19,304 nucleotides of DNA from Pirellulales bacterium (GCA_025924495.1 JAICIG010000107.1:1-19304); one strand, 5' to 3'; positions 7,232 to 14,585 are shown, numbered from the stretch's first letter. Numbers and translations: made by a program. The notes: generated by a model from the letters alone, not told the origin.

Positions 7232-7429
7232 CTATGCAGGCTTAACGTTCTCGGCACAGGGACCTTTTGGGCCTTGCCCTTCGGTATAAGTGACCTTCTG
7301 GCCTTCACGGAGGTCGTCGAAGCTGCATCCTTGAACGCTCGACGAGTGGAAGAACAGGTCCTTGGCCTTGCCCGTGTTGATGAATCCGAAGCCCTTGTCC
7401 GTCAACTTCTTGATACTGCCTTCTGCCAT
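7232..7429 (-). CDS. Cold-shock domain protein, 65 aa
   Basis: A 65-aa single cold-shock domain starting at ATG 7429 (MAEGSIKKLTDKGFGFI); the open frame runs further upstream but that part is not protein-like and the domain begins at this Met. RNP1-like KGFGFI and RNP2-like DLFFHSS are present, followed by LREGQKVTYTEGQGPKGPCAENV. The family binds single-stranded RNA and DNA and melts RNA secondary structure. The usual RNP1 GFGFI is intact, while the segment after it is INTGKAKDLFFH rather than the INxxDGKDVFVH of E. coli CspA. The ribosome site is weak. It stands alone on the minus strand; a ~90-nt leader is possible, as is common for csp genes. Confidence 0.93.
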   Translation of the reverse strand: MAEGSIKKLTDKGFGFINTGKAKDLFFHSSSVQGCSFDDLREGQKVTYTEGQGPKGPCAENVKPA

Positions 7430-7802
7430 TTGCACATTTCTCGCTGCGATTGCTGGCTTGGCCGCCCCCCGGCATACAATTGCCGACTGGCCGCCGCCCA
7501 TGGGTTGAGACAGAGTGTACTCCGTCGCGGTACCATCATGCAAAGGGGCTGCTAATTGGCTGGTGCGCCGACGCCGGCGGGGCGGGGCAGGGCTGTCTCC
7601 CGGGGGGTAGGCTTCGCACGCGATTTTCCTCGGCCGAAATCCTTTCAATTAATGCAGACGGCCTAAAGGCTCGCCCTCGACCGAGCCTGCCGGCGGAAGC
7701 CGAACCACGGCAAACCCCAATGCAAAACATCGTTCTCCCCAGCCGGACGAACCAGATAAGATATTGCCTCTCCCCTATGCCGCTCACGCAAGGAGCTGAA
7801 TG
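7430..7802. other. Divergent intergenic region, csp and hydrolase leaders
   Basis: Holds the upstream regions of the minus-strand cold-shock gene and the plus-strand hydrolase gene. No credible ORF. Visible signals are the possible csp promoter at 7514-7543 and the AGGAG at 7791-7795 before the hydrolase. Confidence 0.5.
7514..7543 (-). promoter_or_regulatory. Possible promoter of the cold-shock gene
   Basis: On the minus strand TTGCAT (7543-7538) and TACACT (7519-7514; 4 of 6 -10 matches) are 18 nt apart, placing transcription start about 80-85 nt upstream of ATG 7429. Weak, pattern-based only. Confidence 0.25.
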
Positions 7803-8399
7803 ATGCCGGAGTTCGAATCCCGTTTTATTCACGTCCCCGACGCCAAGGTCCATATTCTCGTCACCGGTCCGGAAGCCGGCTCGCCGATTGTTTTGTTGCA
7901 TGGCGCGAGCTTTTCGTCGGCCACATGGCAGCAGATTGGCACGCTTAAGACACTGGCTGATGCCGGATGGCGCGCGTATGCGGTCGATCTGCCGGGCTTT
8001 GGTCAGTCGGAGTCGTGTGACAGCCCGCGGGAGACCTGGCTCAAGAACGTGCTCGACGCGCTGCCGACATCGGCGCCGGTCATCGTCACGCCTTCGCTCA
8101 GCGGGCAGTATGCGTTGCCGCTAGCCGTCTGCGAGCCCTCTCGAATCAAAGCACTCGTGGCGATTGCGCCGGTCGCCATTGAACACTATCGCGACCGACT
8201 CAAGATGATCAGCGTGCCGGTGCTCGCTGTCTGGGGAGAACACGATCGCTTGATTCCGCAAGAGCATGCCGATTTGCTTGTCGCGGCCTCCCCCAACGGA
8301 CGCAAAGTAATCATCGCCGGGGGCAGCCATGCTCCGTACATGAGCGACCCGGCAACGTGGCATCGCGTGTTGCTCGAGTTTCTCACAGGCTTAAAGTAA
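7803..8399 (+). CDS. ABHD14-like alpha/beta hydrolase
   Basis: A 198-aa protein. ATG 7803 is preferred over the adjacent ATG 7800 because AGGAG (7791-7795) is then 7 nt away. The fold is a compact alpha/beta hydrolase: oxyanion region LLHGASFSSATW (~31-42), AYAVDLPGFGQS, nucleophile elbow TPSLSGQY with Ser100, acid Asp148 (WGEHDRL) and His176 (GGSHAPY). The elbow is S-x-S-G rather than GxSxG, and this, LHGxxFSSxTWQxxGTL, VDLPGxGxS and the lid-less length closely match human ABHD14A/ABHD14B (CIB). ABHD14B is reported as a serine-dependent protein lysine deacetylase that passes acetyl groups to CoA; the bacterial substrate is not known. Probably monocistronic, cytoplasmic. Confidence 0.9.
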   Translation: MPEFESRFIHVPDAKVHILVTGPEAGSPIVLLHGASFSSATWQQIGTLKTLADAGWRAYAVDLPGFGQSESCDSPRETWLKNVLDALPTSAPVIVTPSLSGQYALPLAVCEPSRIKALVAIAPVAIEHYRDRLKMISVPVLAVWGEHDRLIPQEHADLLVAASPNGRKVIIAGGSHAPYMSDPATWHRVLLEFLTGLK

Positions 8400-8408
8400 A
8401 GGGCATGC

Positions 8409-8431
8409 GGCGACGAGTGGTCGGTTTTTTT
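8409..8431 (+). terminator. Possible weak intrinsic terminator after hydrolase
   Basis: CGAC (8411-8414) pairs with GTCG (8420-8423) and is followed by G and seven T (8425-8431), 10-30 nt after the hydrolase stop. The stem is only 4 bp, so the T run is the main evidence. Confidence 0.35.
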
Positions 8432-8526
8432 CCCCGCCGATTTAGGCGCAAAGCGCGACAGATTTCAAACAATTCAGCAGTGAGCATTGGGACGCCAGGT
8501 GCGAGCTGGTAAGCTGAATAAAGCCT

Positions 8527-8547
8527 GCCGAGCGATGGCCGCTCGGC
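8527..8547 (+). promoter_or_regulatory. Hairpin in response-regulator leader
   Basis: Perfect 8-bp stem GCCGAGCG (8527-8534) / CGCTCGGC (8540-8547) with a 5-nt loop, 34 nt before the start codon of the response regulator. There is no T tract after it. It may be a 5' leader structure or a chance hairpin in GC-rich DNA. Confidence 0.35.
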
Positions 8548-8581
8548 GCGACGCACCACATCAATCATCTATGAGGGCGAA

Positions 8582-8950
8582 ATGAGCGCTCAAATCCTGG
8601 TCGTCGATGATGAAGCCGATATCTGCGCGAACGCCGCCGACATTCTAGGCGACATGGGCTACGCGATTGATGTGGCATATCGCGGCCACGATGCAATCGA
8701 GCTGGCCAAGCGGCGCCCCTACGATTTATTTCTGCTCGATTTCCGCCTTCCTTGCATGACCGGCGCTCAACTTTACGAGCGGCTCAAAGAGGTGCAGGGC
8801 TCCGCGCCGGCCATCATGGTCACCGGTTACGCTTCTGCGGATACGGTCGAAGCGGCGAAGGCCGTGGGAATCAACGACGTGATTCAAAAGCCGGTGGATT
8901 TCGGCCAGCTTGTTTGTGTGATCGAAGAAGCAGTCGGCAAGTCGAGCTGA
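8582..8950 (+). CDS. Single-domain response regulator
   Basis: A 122-aa stand-alone receiver domain starting at ATG 8582 (GAGGGCG, 8573-8579, just upstream). All receiver residues are present: acidic pair D9/D10 (ILVVDDE), phosphoacceptor D53 (LFLLDFRLP), T81 (MVTGY) and K103 (VIQKPVD). There is no output domain, so phosphorylation must be read by a partner protein, as with CheY or Spo0F-type relays. Residues LPCMTGAQL after the active site and the ADTVEAAKAVG helix are typical NtrC-class receiver sequence. No kinase is adjacent; the nearest in this window is the hybrid kinase at 997-3474, on the same strand but 5 kb away, so pairing is unproven. It is convergent with the methyltransferase gene. 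Confidence 0.95.
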   Translation: MSAQILVVDDEADICANAADILGDMGYAIDVAYRGHDAIELAKRRPYDLFLLDFRLPCMTGAQLYERLKEVQGSAPAIMVTGYASADTVEAAKAVGINDVIQKPVDFGQLVCVIEEAVGKSS

Positions 8951-8998
8951 GCCAGCGCGCTGACGTCGCCGCGAAGGGTTCACACTGGCTAATCAGCT
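8945..8998. terminator. Probable bidirectional terminator between convergent genes
   Basis: AGCTGA-GCCAG (8945-8955) pairs with CTGGC-TAA-TCAGCT (8985-8998): 11 bp with a 3-nt bulge. It overlaps the response regulator stop codon, is followed by TTGCATTT on the plus side, and lies 28 nt beyond the extended methyltransferase stop on the minus side. The 29-nt loop makes it an imperfect candidate. Confidence 0.35.
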
Positions 8999-9025
8999 TT
9001 GCATTTCAGACGGACAACGCGTTGA

Positions 9026-9787
9026 TCAACTGGATTGCCGCTGGACGACTGGGCGGGGCTTGGCGGCGGTAATCAATCCGCCCTGCGTCGAACTCGACGT
9101 TCGATAGCCCGTCCAACCGTGAAAAACTGGAGCCTCGAAGCCTGCTTCGGCCAACATCTCCAGGAGCGACCGCTCCCAGACGGCGCCGCCGATTCAATCG
9201 GACCAGGAGCCTTTGCGGGCCAACTCCTCCGGCGTGACATGATCTTCGAGCAGGATATCGGCCATTTGCAGCCTGCCGCCCGGACGAAGCACGCGGAGAA
9301 TTTCCCTGAGGACTTTCGGTTTGTCGAAGCAAAGATTCAACACGCCGTTCGTAATCGTCACGTCAACCGAATCGTTAAGGAGGGGAAGATGCTCGGCTTC
9401 CCCTCCGAGGAATTGAGCATTCGTCACGCCAGCAAGCATTGCATTGCTGCGGGCTTTCTCGACCATTTGCGGCGTGATGTCGATGCCGATGACTGTGCCG
9501 CTCGCGCCGACCTGACGCGCAGCGATGAGACTGTCGAGTCCTGCGCCAACGCCCACGTCGAGCACAATCTCCCCCTGGCGGTATTCGCCAAGCGAATGCG
9601 GATTGCCGACCCCCGAGAAGGATTCGGCGACCGTCCCCGGCAAGGCCTCGATTTCAGCAGCACGATAGCCAACCGATTTGGCGCTGGCCAGGCCGACGGG
9701 AAACCGATCCTCCTTGCCGGGATCGCGGGCCACTTGAGCAAAGCGCTCTCGAACCGATCTACGGATTTCTTCGGGCGTATCTGCCAT
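9026..9787 (-). CDS. ArsM-like SAM methyltransferase, probable selenoprotein (TGA 9196-9194 read as Sec)
   Basis: ATG 9787 is preferred to the GTG at 9790. The frame runs to an in-frame TGA (9196-9194, codon 198), then another 55 codons to TGA 9028-9026: 253 aa with Sec198. Rossmann methyltransferase motifs: GEIVLDVGVGAGLDSL (~72-87), VIGIDITPQMV (~99-109), VDVTITNGVLNL (~141-152) and LRVLRPGGRLQMAD. The segment around the TGA reads KGSWSD-U-IGGAVWERSLLEMLAEAGF, matching GECLGGALYW of human AS3MT, where the Cys binds arsenic. The remaining family sequence (GWTGYRTSSSTQGGLITA) is intact after TGA and brings the length to the family norm. Cys153 is the only Cys in the protein; the other AS3MT-type Cys positions are Val60 and Gly148, so the substrate may not be arsenite. 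Read conventionally, the gene would end at 9194 as a truncated 197-aa protein. Confidence 0.8.
9160..9179 (-). promoter_or_regulatory. Putative bacterial SECIS element
   Basis: In the minus-strand transcript, 14 nt after the in-frame UGA, CUGGGAGC pairs with GCUCCUGG (8 bp including two G-U pairs) around a GGUC loop. The loop starts 23 nt after UGA. Bacterial SECIS elements recruit SelB and need a stem with a G at the first loop positions roughly 16-37 nt after UGA; the GGUC loop resembles the GGUCU loop of E. coli fdhF. The hairpin is in coding sequence, as required in bacteria. Confidence 0.7.
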
Positions 9788-9998
9788 CACAACGTTCCGT
9801 ATTGCAAAGTCGTGATCTTAGCGGCAAGTTTGAAAAGTCGCTCAAGTTTTGGGTCTGCACGTCAAACGCCTGGTGCATCAAGACTTGTGCCGACGAACTT
9901 TGCGGGAGTTCGAGCTCGTTCTTGGCCGATGAAAACAGAACCTCGGCCATCGCAAACGTGGGAGGCCGGAATGTTTCGTCACCCGGCAAAGCCGCATC

Positions 9999-10319
9999 AT
10001 GGACATCGCTGAACAGCATATCGACTCGCTTGAGGACCTGAGAAACTTTGTCTCTCAAACGCTCTGCCGCCACGAGCAACTGGAACCACACTTGTTTCCT
10101 TTGACGCAACGATTATTGCACTGCGGAGGCCAACCTTGCGGCATTCAGTTTTGCCTGCACGGGCCGCGCAGCGTGAAATTGCTCGCCATCTGGGAAACGC
10201 GCGACAACTCGGTCCTATTCTACGACTCGTCGGGCGAGCGATTCCAGCGAGTGCGTCTGGCCGAGGTTGCCTCGCAATCTGACGTCTTTGCCGACGATGG
10301 TGCGCGGCAAGCTGCCTGA
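9999..10319 (+). CDS. Conserved small hypothetical protein, 106 aa
   Basis: A 106-aa soluble protein starting at ATG 9999: MDIAEQHIDSLEDLRNFVSQTLCRHEQLEP, then LLHCGGQPCGIQFCLHGPRSVKLLAIWE and SVLFYDSSGERFQRVRL. I recognise the core GGxPCGxxFCLHGPRxVKxxAIWE...LFYDSxGERxQ as a small family that I associate with planctomycetes and that has no assigned function. There are four Cys and two His in the core region, which could bind metal, but no standard motif is seen. Its ribosome site is weak. It is divergent from the selenoprotein-like methyltransferase (211 nt between starts) and its stop lies 27 nt from the stop of the minus-strand LRR protein. Confidence 0.8.
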   Translation: MDIAEQHIDSLEDLRNFVSQTLCRHEQLEPHLFPLTQRLLHCGGQPCGIQFCLHGPRSVKLLAIWETRDNSVLFYDSSGERFQRVRLAEVASQSDVFADDGARQAA

Positions 10320-10346
10320 GCAAGAGGAATGCCGCGCGATCGCGAC

Positions 10347-12494
10347 TCAATGGATGACTTTCGCCGCCGGCAGCGCTCGCTCGAGCGCTGCGATACCGGG
10401 GGGCGTGACAGGGCAACCGCCGAGATGGACGACTCGCAGCGTGCTGATCCCGTACAATGACTTAAGCCCCTCGTCGGTAACGCGAGTTCCCGGCAAGAAA
10501 AGAAATCGCAGCCGCGGAAGCGGCGATAGAGCCTTGAGTGCAGCGTCGCCGATCGGAGTATCGTACGCGTCGAGATAGACTAGCTCCTCGCAATCGGCCA
10601 ATTGCGAGACTCCCGCATCAGTGACCCGCGTTTGCGAAATATCGACAACGCATAAGCTGGCTCCGCGGAACAGATCCAGGTCGGCGTCGATCAGGTGGGA
10701 CTCAGACGCATCGAGACCCAACTTCGGCAAGGACGCAAGCAAGTCCTTGATTTCCGCGCGATGCGGGGCCAGCTCGCGGCCATCCCGCCATTTGATATTC
10801 CAATAGTTTTCGCAAATCAAATCGTCATTGCGGGCAAAGCTTCCCATCCGCTCGATATCGACGCCTAGCGCGCGGAGCTGCGCTGCGGCTTGCCGCACCT
10901 GCTGTTCGCGGACGGCTCCCCAGCCGAGCAGGCCAACGGCCGCAATGGCGCAGGCGGCCAAGACAAGCTGCTGCGCCGGAGAGACTCGAAAGGCCTCGCG
11001 CAGCGCAGCACTCGGGTCGAAACGGGTGCGCGAGCACTCGGTCTCAAGCGCAACGGACAACGCTTCGGCAAGCGAAACAACCGTTTGGCGGGCCGCGCGC
11101 GGCTGATTCGCCGTGCGTTCGCCTTGCATCACCAGCAAATCACGCTCGGGCAGTACAAGATCGAGTCGGCAATCGGCGCCACCGGCGCTTTCGCGAGAAC
11201 GCTCCCCGTCGCCGCTCGCATTGCCGCTGCCGACTTGGGCTAGCGATAGGCCTTGAATCGCAGTCAAAGGCCATTCTTGCACTGCACCGCCGACTCGCGA
11301 TGTGAGCTGCCCTCGCTGCCAATCGAGGGTCAGCTCGCGCTCGCGGAACTTGTTGAACATCAGCATCGCAGCCAACGCCCCGCCCGCGGCGGAGACGAGA
11401 GCAATTGTCGCAAAGCGCGCCATCGGATCGCCTCCCACGATCCCGCTCACCGCGCCCCACGCCGGATAGGCCCCGCAGAGCGCCGCAGCCCCAATGGCCA
11501 ATGCTTCGAGCACAATCACGATCCAGATGGGCGCGCCCAGGCTGACGATGCGCACGCAATGTCCCGGCCGCCACTCTTCAATGCGAGTGAACTCGAGCTG
11601 CTGGTTTGCGGCATCGGCATCGAAACTGACAGCAGCGGCAGAGCGTTGATTTTCGCTAGCAGGCCGCAGCTCGTCGAGATTGTCGGGTTCGCCAGGCGAA
11701 GGAATGCCTCGAAGCAATCGCAGAAAAGGCGGCGCCTCGTCCGATCTCACATCGTCGCCGGAATCTTCGTCAATCGAGTCGTCGTCAACCGACTCGTCAT
11801 CGCCTTCGTCCAGCCCGGATTGTTTCAGGCGGAGCAGGAGTTCTTGCATTCGCAAATTGTTAGCCGTCACCAGGTAGCCTTCGGCGCCGACGATTCGGCC
11901 GATAGCGAACAGCAACTTACGCCCCTGTTTGCGGCGCACATAGCCCAACGATCCGAGCGACTCGATGAATGAGCCAGGCAATCCGTTGGCATCGCGATAA
12001 TAGACTCGCAGCTTCAAGGAAAGCGGTCCGCGACTTTCGACGCCCTGTTCGAGCGCAATCGACGTCAGCTGAGCAAACGGAATGGATATCGTCTTGCGTC
12101 CCCACCAGAGCCAACCCCGGCGCACCGCAGTGAACGCTGAATCACCAGCGTCCCAAGTAAGTTGGAGCCAATAGCCGCCAAAGCGTCCCAGAAGCAAGGC
12201 GCCGACATATAGAAAATAGAGAATGACAAGCAGCACCAGTCCGAGCTGCGCACCACGAATGAATTGCCCGGCATTCCCCCCTGACAGCGTGACCGTGTAC
12301 GCCGCCGCAATGCCCCAGCCAACCGCCGCCAGGAACAGTGCCGTAGCTCCCCAAACACGAACCCTCGCGGTGGGAGGTCTGCCCTGCCAGGCAAGTTGCA
12401 GCAATGAATTCGGACGGTCTTCCTCCCAATGCAAACCGGGCCGATCGAATTCATCATAAGATGGACCAAACTCGTCGTGGTTTGGCATTTGCAT
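10347..12494 (-). CDS. Multi-pass membrane protein with acidic linker and C-terminal leucine-rich repeats
   Basis: Start at ATG 12494 (AGGA close upstream) or ATG 12488; the longer frame to 12644 gives a Ser-rich, unlikely N-terminus. About 715 aa. Membrane helices near 48-70, 81-103, 325-345, 357-380 and 504-527. Between helices 2 and 3 is a beta-rich cytosolic-type region (YWLQLTWDAGDSAF...WWGRKTISIPFAQLTSIALEQG) resembling bacterial PH domains, then a very acidic stretch at ~227-254 (DEGDDESVDDDSIDEDSGDD). A similar beta-rich segment follows helix 4 (RELTLDWQRGQLTSRVGG). The last ~100 residues are leucine-rich repeats of the planctomycete VTDxGLxxL type (ISQTRVTDAGVSQLADC, LPGTRVTDEGLKSL). 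Probably a scaffold; function unknown. Its stop faces that of the upstream plus-strand gene. Confidence 0.85.
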   Translation of the reverse strand: MQMPNHDEFGPSYDEFDRPGLHWEEDRPNSLLQLAWQGRPPTARVRVWGATALFLAAVGWGIAAAYTVTLSGGNAGQFIRGAQLGLVLLVILYFLYVGALLLGRFGGYWLQLTWDAGDSAFTAVRRGWLWWGRKTISIPFAQLTSIALEQGVESRGPLSLKLRVYYRDANGLPGSFIESLGSLGYVRRKQGRKLLFAIGRIVGAEGYLVTANNLRMQELLLRLKQSGLDEGDDESVDDDSIDEDSGDDVRSDEAPPFLRLLRGIPSPGEPDNLDELRPASENQRSAAAVSFDADAANQQLEFTRIEEWRPGHCVRIVSLGAPIWIVIVLEALAIGAAALCGAYPAWGAVSGIVGGDPMARFATIALVSAAGGALAAMLMFNKFRERELTLDWQRGQLTSRVGGAVQEWPLTAIQGLSLAQVGSGNASGDGERSRESAGGADCRLDLVLPERDLLVMQGERTANQPRAARQTVVSLAEALSVALETECSRTRFDPSAALREAFRVSPAQQLVLAACAIAAVGLLGWGAVREQQVRQAAAQLRALGVDIERMGSFARNDDLICENYWNIKWRDGRELAPHRAEIKDLLASLPKLGLDASESHLIDADLDLFRGASLCVVDISQTRVTDAGVSQLADCEELVYLDAYDTPIGDAALKALSPLPRLRFLFLPGTRVTDEGLKSLYGISTLRVVHLGGCPVTPPGIAALERALPAAKVIH

Positions 12495-12740
12495 CGGTTC
12501 CTGATCGCATCGGGCTGAGCGACCGCCTTGGCCGCCCGCGGAAAATATGACTGACAGCGACGATGAGTCAAGGGAGGACGCTGAACTCGACGTGGCGGCG
12601 ACGTACGGCGCGTTAATTCGGCACGAAAACTGCTCGGCAAGCAAGTATGCTTGTTCTGATCGCAGGCGCCGAATTCAAGCCCGTTTACTGCCGGCGGCGG
12701 CCAGCCGTCTGGCTATTCCAAAAGTGGTCGAGGTGAGCCG

Positions 12741-13046
12741 ATGATGCTACGAGAGTTCAAATGGAAAAAAGAAGTCCTGGAATCGAAAGAGCCGGTGCTC
12801 GTCGACTTCTGGGCAAAGTGGTGCGGCCCTTGTCGAACGATGAATCCGGCTCTTGAATCCTTGGCCCAAGACTTCAAGGTCTGCAAGGTCGATGTGGACG
12901 CAAATCAAGAGCTCGCTGCAAGGTATCGGATTTCGTCGATTCCGACGCTGTTGATTTTTAAGGATGGCAAAATCGCCGCGCAACACGTCGGCCCGACCTC
13001 GGAGGCGGACCTGCGTTCAGAACTGCAAGCTCTGCGCGGAAAGTGA
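12741..13046 (+). CDS. Thioredoxin
   Basis: A 101-aa thioredoxin starting at ATG 12741 or 12744, preceded by GAGGTGAG. It has the active site WCGPC (Cys28, Cys31), VLVDFWAKWCGPCR, the VDVDANQELAARYRISSIPTLLIFKDG segment with cis-Pro68, and the usual C-terminal helix. It is slightly shorter than E. coli TrxA at the N-terminus. It reduces protein disulfides in the cytoplasm using thioredoxin reductase, which is not in this window. One extra Cys at position 48. It stands alone, divergent from the large membrane protein (246 nt between starts). Confidence 0.96.
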   Translation: MMLREFKWKKEVLESKEPVLVDFWAKWCGPCRTMNPALESLAQDFKVCKVDVDANQELAARYRISSIPTLLIFKDGKIAAQHVGPTSEADLRSELQALRGK

Positions 13047-13227
13047 CCGCGTATCCCGCCGCCTGGAATGGGGCCATTGCCAACCTCGTCGGCCGCGCCG
13101 GGCAGATTATTTCGGCAGTTGGGAGACGCCGTCGACGTTAAATTATCGCCGCTCGCAAGAACGCAAAACGGCTAGCGCAGCGTTTCCGGGTTCTTCAGCG
13201 GTAGTTTTCTGAGCTAAGGCGTCGGCC

Positions 13228-13908
13228 ATGAGCGATAACCCCGAAGGAAAGCCGGCCGAGCGCGATGCTGCTTCGCAGCAGGCTCCGACGGCCGGGAGGA
13301 TTCATGCTCCCGTTCGCCGCAGTTACGACGCCTTAGCGGAATCGTACGATACCCGTTGGCGGCATTATATTGACGCCACCTCGGCGCTAGCCATCGAACC
13401 GATCGCACCCGAAGCGCGCGATCGCGTCTTGAACATCGCCTGCGGCACCGGCGAACTCGAGCGCCGCTTGCGTGCGCTGCGGCCGCACGTCCGCCTGGTC
13501 GGAGCTGATCTGAGTCTGAATATGTTGCGCCAGGCGGCGTCCAAGGAACTGCGGGCCGACTGGCTGTCCGCCGTGGCCGCGCACCTTCCTCTGGCGAGTC
13601 ATGCTTTCGATTATGTGCTGTGTGTCAATGCATTTCACTATTTCCGGCTGCCTGCCGAGTCGTTGGCGGAGATGCGACGCGTCCTGCGACCTGGGGGAAC
13701 GATGGTGCTAGTCGACTGGTGCGACGACTACTGGATCTGCAAGCTATGCAGCGCGTGGCTGCGGTTTACGGATCGCGCCTATTATCGCACCTACACGCTG
13801 GCAGATTGCCAGACGCTACTTGAGCAAGCCGGCATTCGTGTCATTGCGGCGAAACGCCACCGGATCAATTGGTTGTGGGGACTGATGCGCATCGTCTGCC
13901 GCGTCTGA
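13228..13908 (+). CDS. Class I SAM-dependent methyltransferase
   Basis: A 226-aa protein starting at ATG 13228. It has a disordered polar N-terminus (~1-28), then SYDALAESYDTRW (UbiE/COQ5-type start), motif I VLNIACGTGELERRL (~67-81), LVGADLSLNMLRQA (motif II Asp), VAAHLPLASHAFDYVLCVNAFHY and MRRVLRPGGTMVLVDW (post-motif). This is Methyltransf_11-type architecture. The C-terminus (WICKLCSAWLRFTDRAYYRTYTLADCQTLLEQAGI) resembles small planctomycete and proteobacterial methyltransferases of unknown substrate; the substrate cannot be told from sequence. It is not a relative of the ArsM-like protein at 9026. There is no strong ribosome site. It is monocistronic or weakly linked to the thioredoxin 181 nt upstream. 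Confidence 0.9.
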   Translation: MSDNPEGKPAERDAASQQAPTAGRIHAPVRRSYDALAESYDTRWRHYIDATSALAIEPIAPEARDRVLNIACGTGELERRLRALRPHVRLVGADLSLNMLRQAASKELRADWLSAVAAHLPLASHAFDYVLCVNAFHYFRLPAESLAEMRRVLRPGGTMVLVDWCDDYWICKLCSAWLRFTDRAYYRTYTLADCQTLLEQAGIRVIAAKRHRINWLWGLMRIVCRV

Positions 13909-14220
13909 GGCGCCGCGTGACCTGCGGCCACCGGAACCATAAAGAGTGCTGGGTGGCGCCGGGGCGCAGACGCCGCACCCCGAAGAGGTAATTGGCCTCC
14001 TGCCGCGGGGCGTGCCGTGGCGTCGCGCCCCTGTGCGGATCAGCGCACCCAAGCGGCCGTTTCCATGGTTCAACAGCCGGGGAAAGCGGGCCAGACAATC
14101 GCATTTGGCGGCCACTTGGCGGTTCCGCCCCAGCCGGGCGCGCGATTTGCAAAACGTGTCTTCCAGTATCCGATTTGTGCGGCGACACGGCCGTCACCTC
14201 AAAAGGAGAGGAGCAAAACT
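13909..14220. other. Intergenic region with one hairpin
   Basis: No gene is supported. GGGTGGCG (13951-13958) pairs with CGCCGCACCC (13971-13980) with a 2-nt bulge, 43 nt after the methyltransferase stop; there is no T run, so it is at best a weak terminator. A frame open into the cupin gene from 14017 is rejected as coding because the cupin has a strong ribosome site at its own ATG. Confidence 0.5.
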
Positions 14221-14547
14221 ATGGCGATTCATCACGCTGCCCCCACCGAAGTCATTGATGTCCGGCCGCTTGGCGCCGCCTTGAAAACGGCGAAAACGCA
14301 GACCTTGGTGAAGACCGATTCGCTCGAGGTCATTCGCATTATGCTGCCTGCCGGCAAGTTTCTGCCGCCGCATCAGGTCAAAGGCGAGATCACCGTGCAG
14401 TGCCTGGAAGGGCGGATTGCCTTCGACGCGGATGGAGTCGACCACGAATTGCAGGCCGGCCACATGCTTTACCTGCCTGGAGGAACGCGACACGCGTTGC
14501 GAGGTCTGGAAGACGCGTCCGTACTGGTAACGATACAACTCGGCTAA
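14221..14547 (+). CDS. Small cupin-domain protein
   Basis: ATG 14221 is fixed by the strong Shine-Dalgarno AAGGAGAGGAG ending 7 nt upstream. The product is 108 aa and forms a single cupin barrel: LEVIRIMLPAGKFLPPHQVKGEITVQCLEGRIAF (motif 1 with His and Glu ligands), then LQAGHMLYLPGGTRHALRGLEDASVLVTI (motif 2 with His). The GGTRHALRGLEDAS form matches small RmlC-like cupins of the type that bind a metal and an unknown small ligand; some act as sensors or dioxygenase-like enzymes. No specific activity can be assigned. The DUF2934 gene follows after 38 nt, so the two are probably co-transcribed. Confidence 0.9.
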   Translation: MAIHHAAPTEVIDVRPLGAALKTAKTQTLVKTDSLEVIRIMLPAGKFLPPHQVKGEITVQCLEGRIAFDADGVDHELQAGHMLYLPGGTRHALRGLEDASVLVTIQLG

Positions 14548-14585
14548 TCGAGGAACCGTCGCCGAGGAAACGGGAGATTCCGATC

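Noticed and set aside
7811..7820. GTTCGAATCC, the T-loop signature of a tRNA
   Set aside because: The flanking bases cannot form a T stem, no acceptor or anticodon arm surrounds it, and it is coding sequence (EFESR) at the start of the hydrolase.
9194..9787. A truncated 197-aa methyltransferase or a pseudogene broken by a stop
   Set aside because: Family sequence continues in the same frame without any frameshift, the stop is specifically TGA at a conserved Cys position, and a SECIS-like hairpin follows; decay would not explain all three.
9035..10012. A 325-codon plus-strand open frame
   Set aside because: Antisense to the methyltransferase, no recognisable protein features, and it runs across the divergent promoter region.
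14017..14220. An N-terminal extension of the cupin
   Set aside because: A strong AAGGAGAGGAG site lies right before ATG 14221 and the extension translates to low-complexity sequence not seen in cupins.
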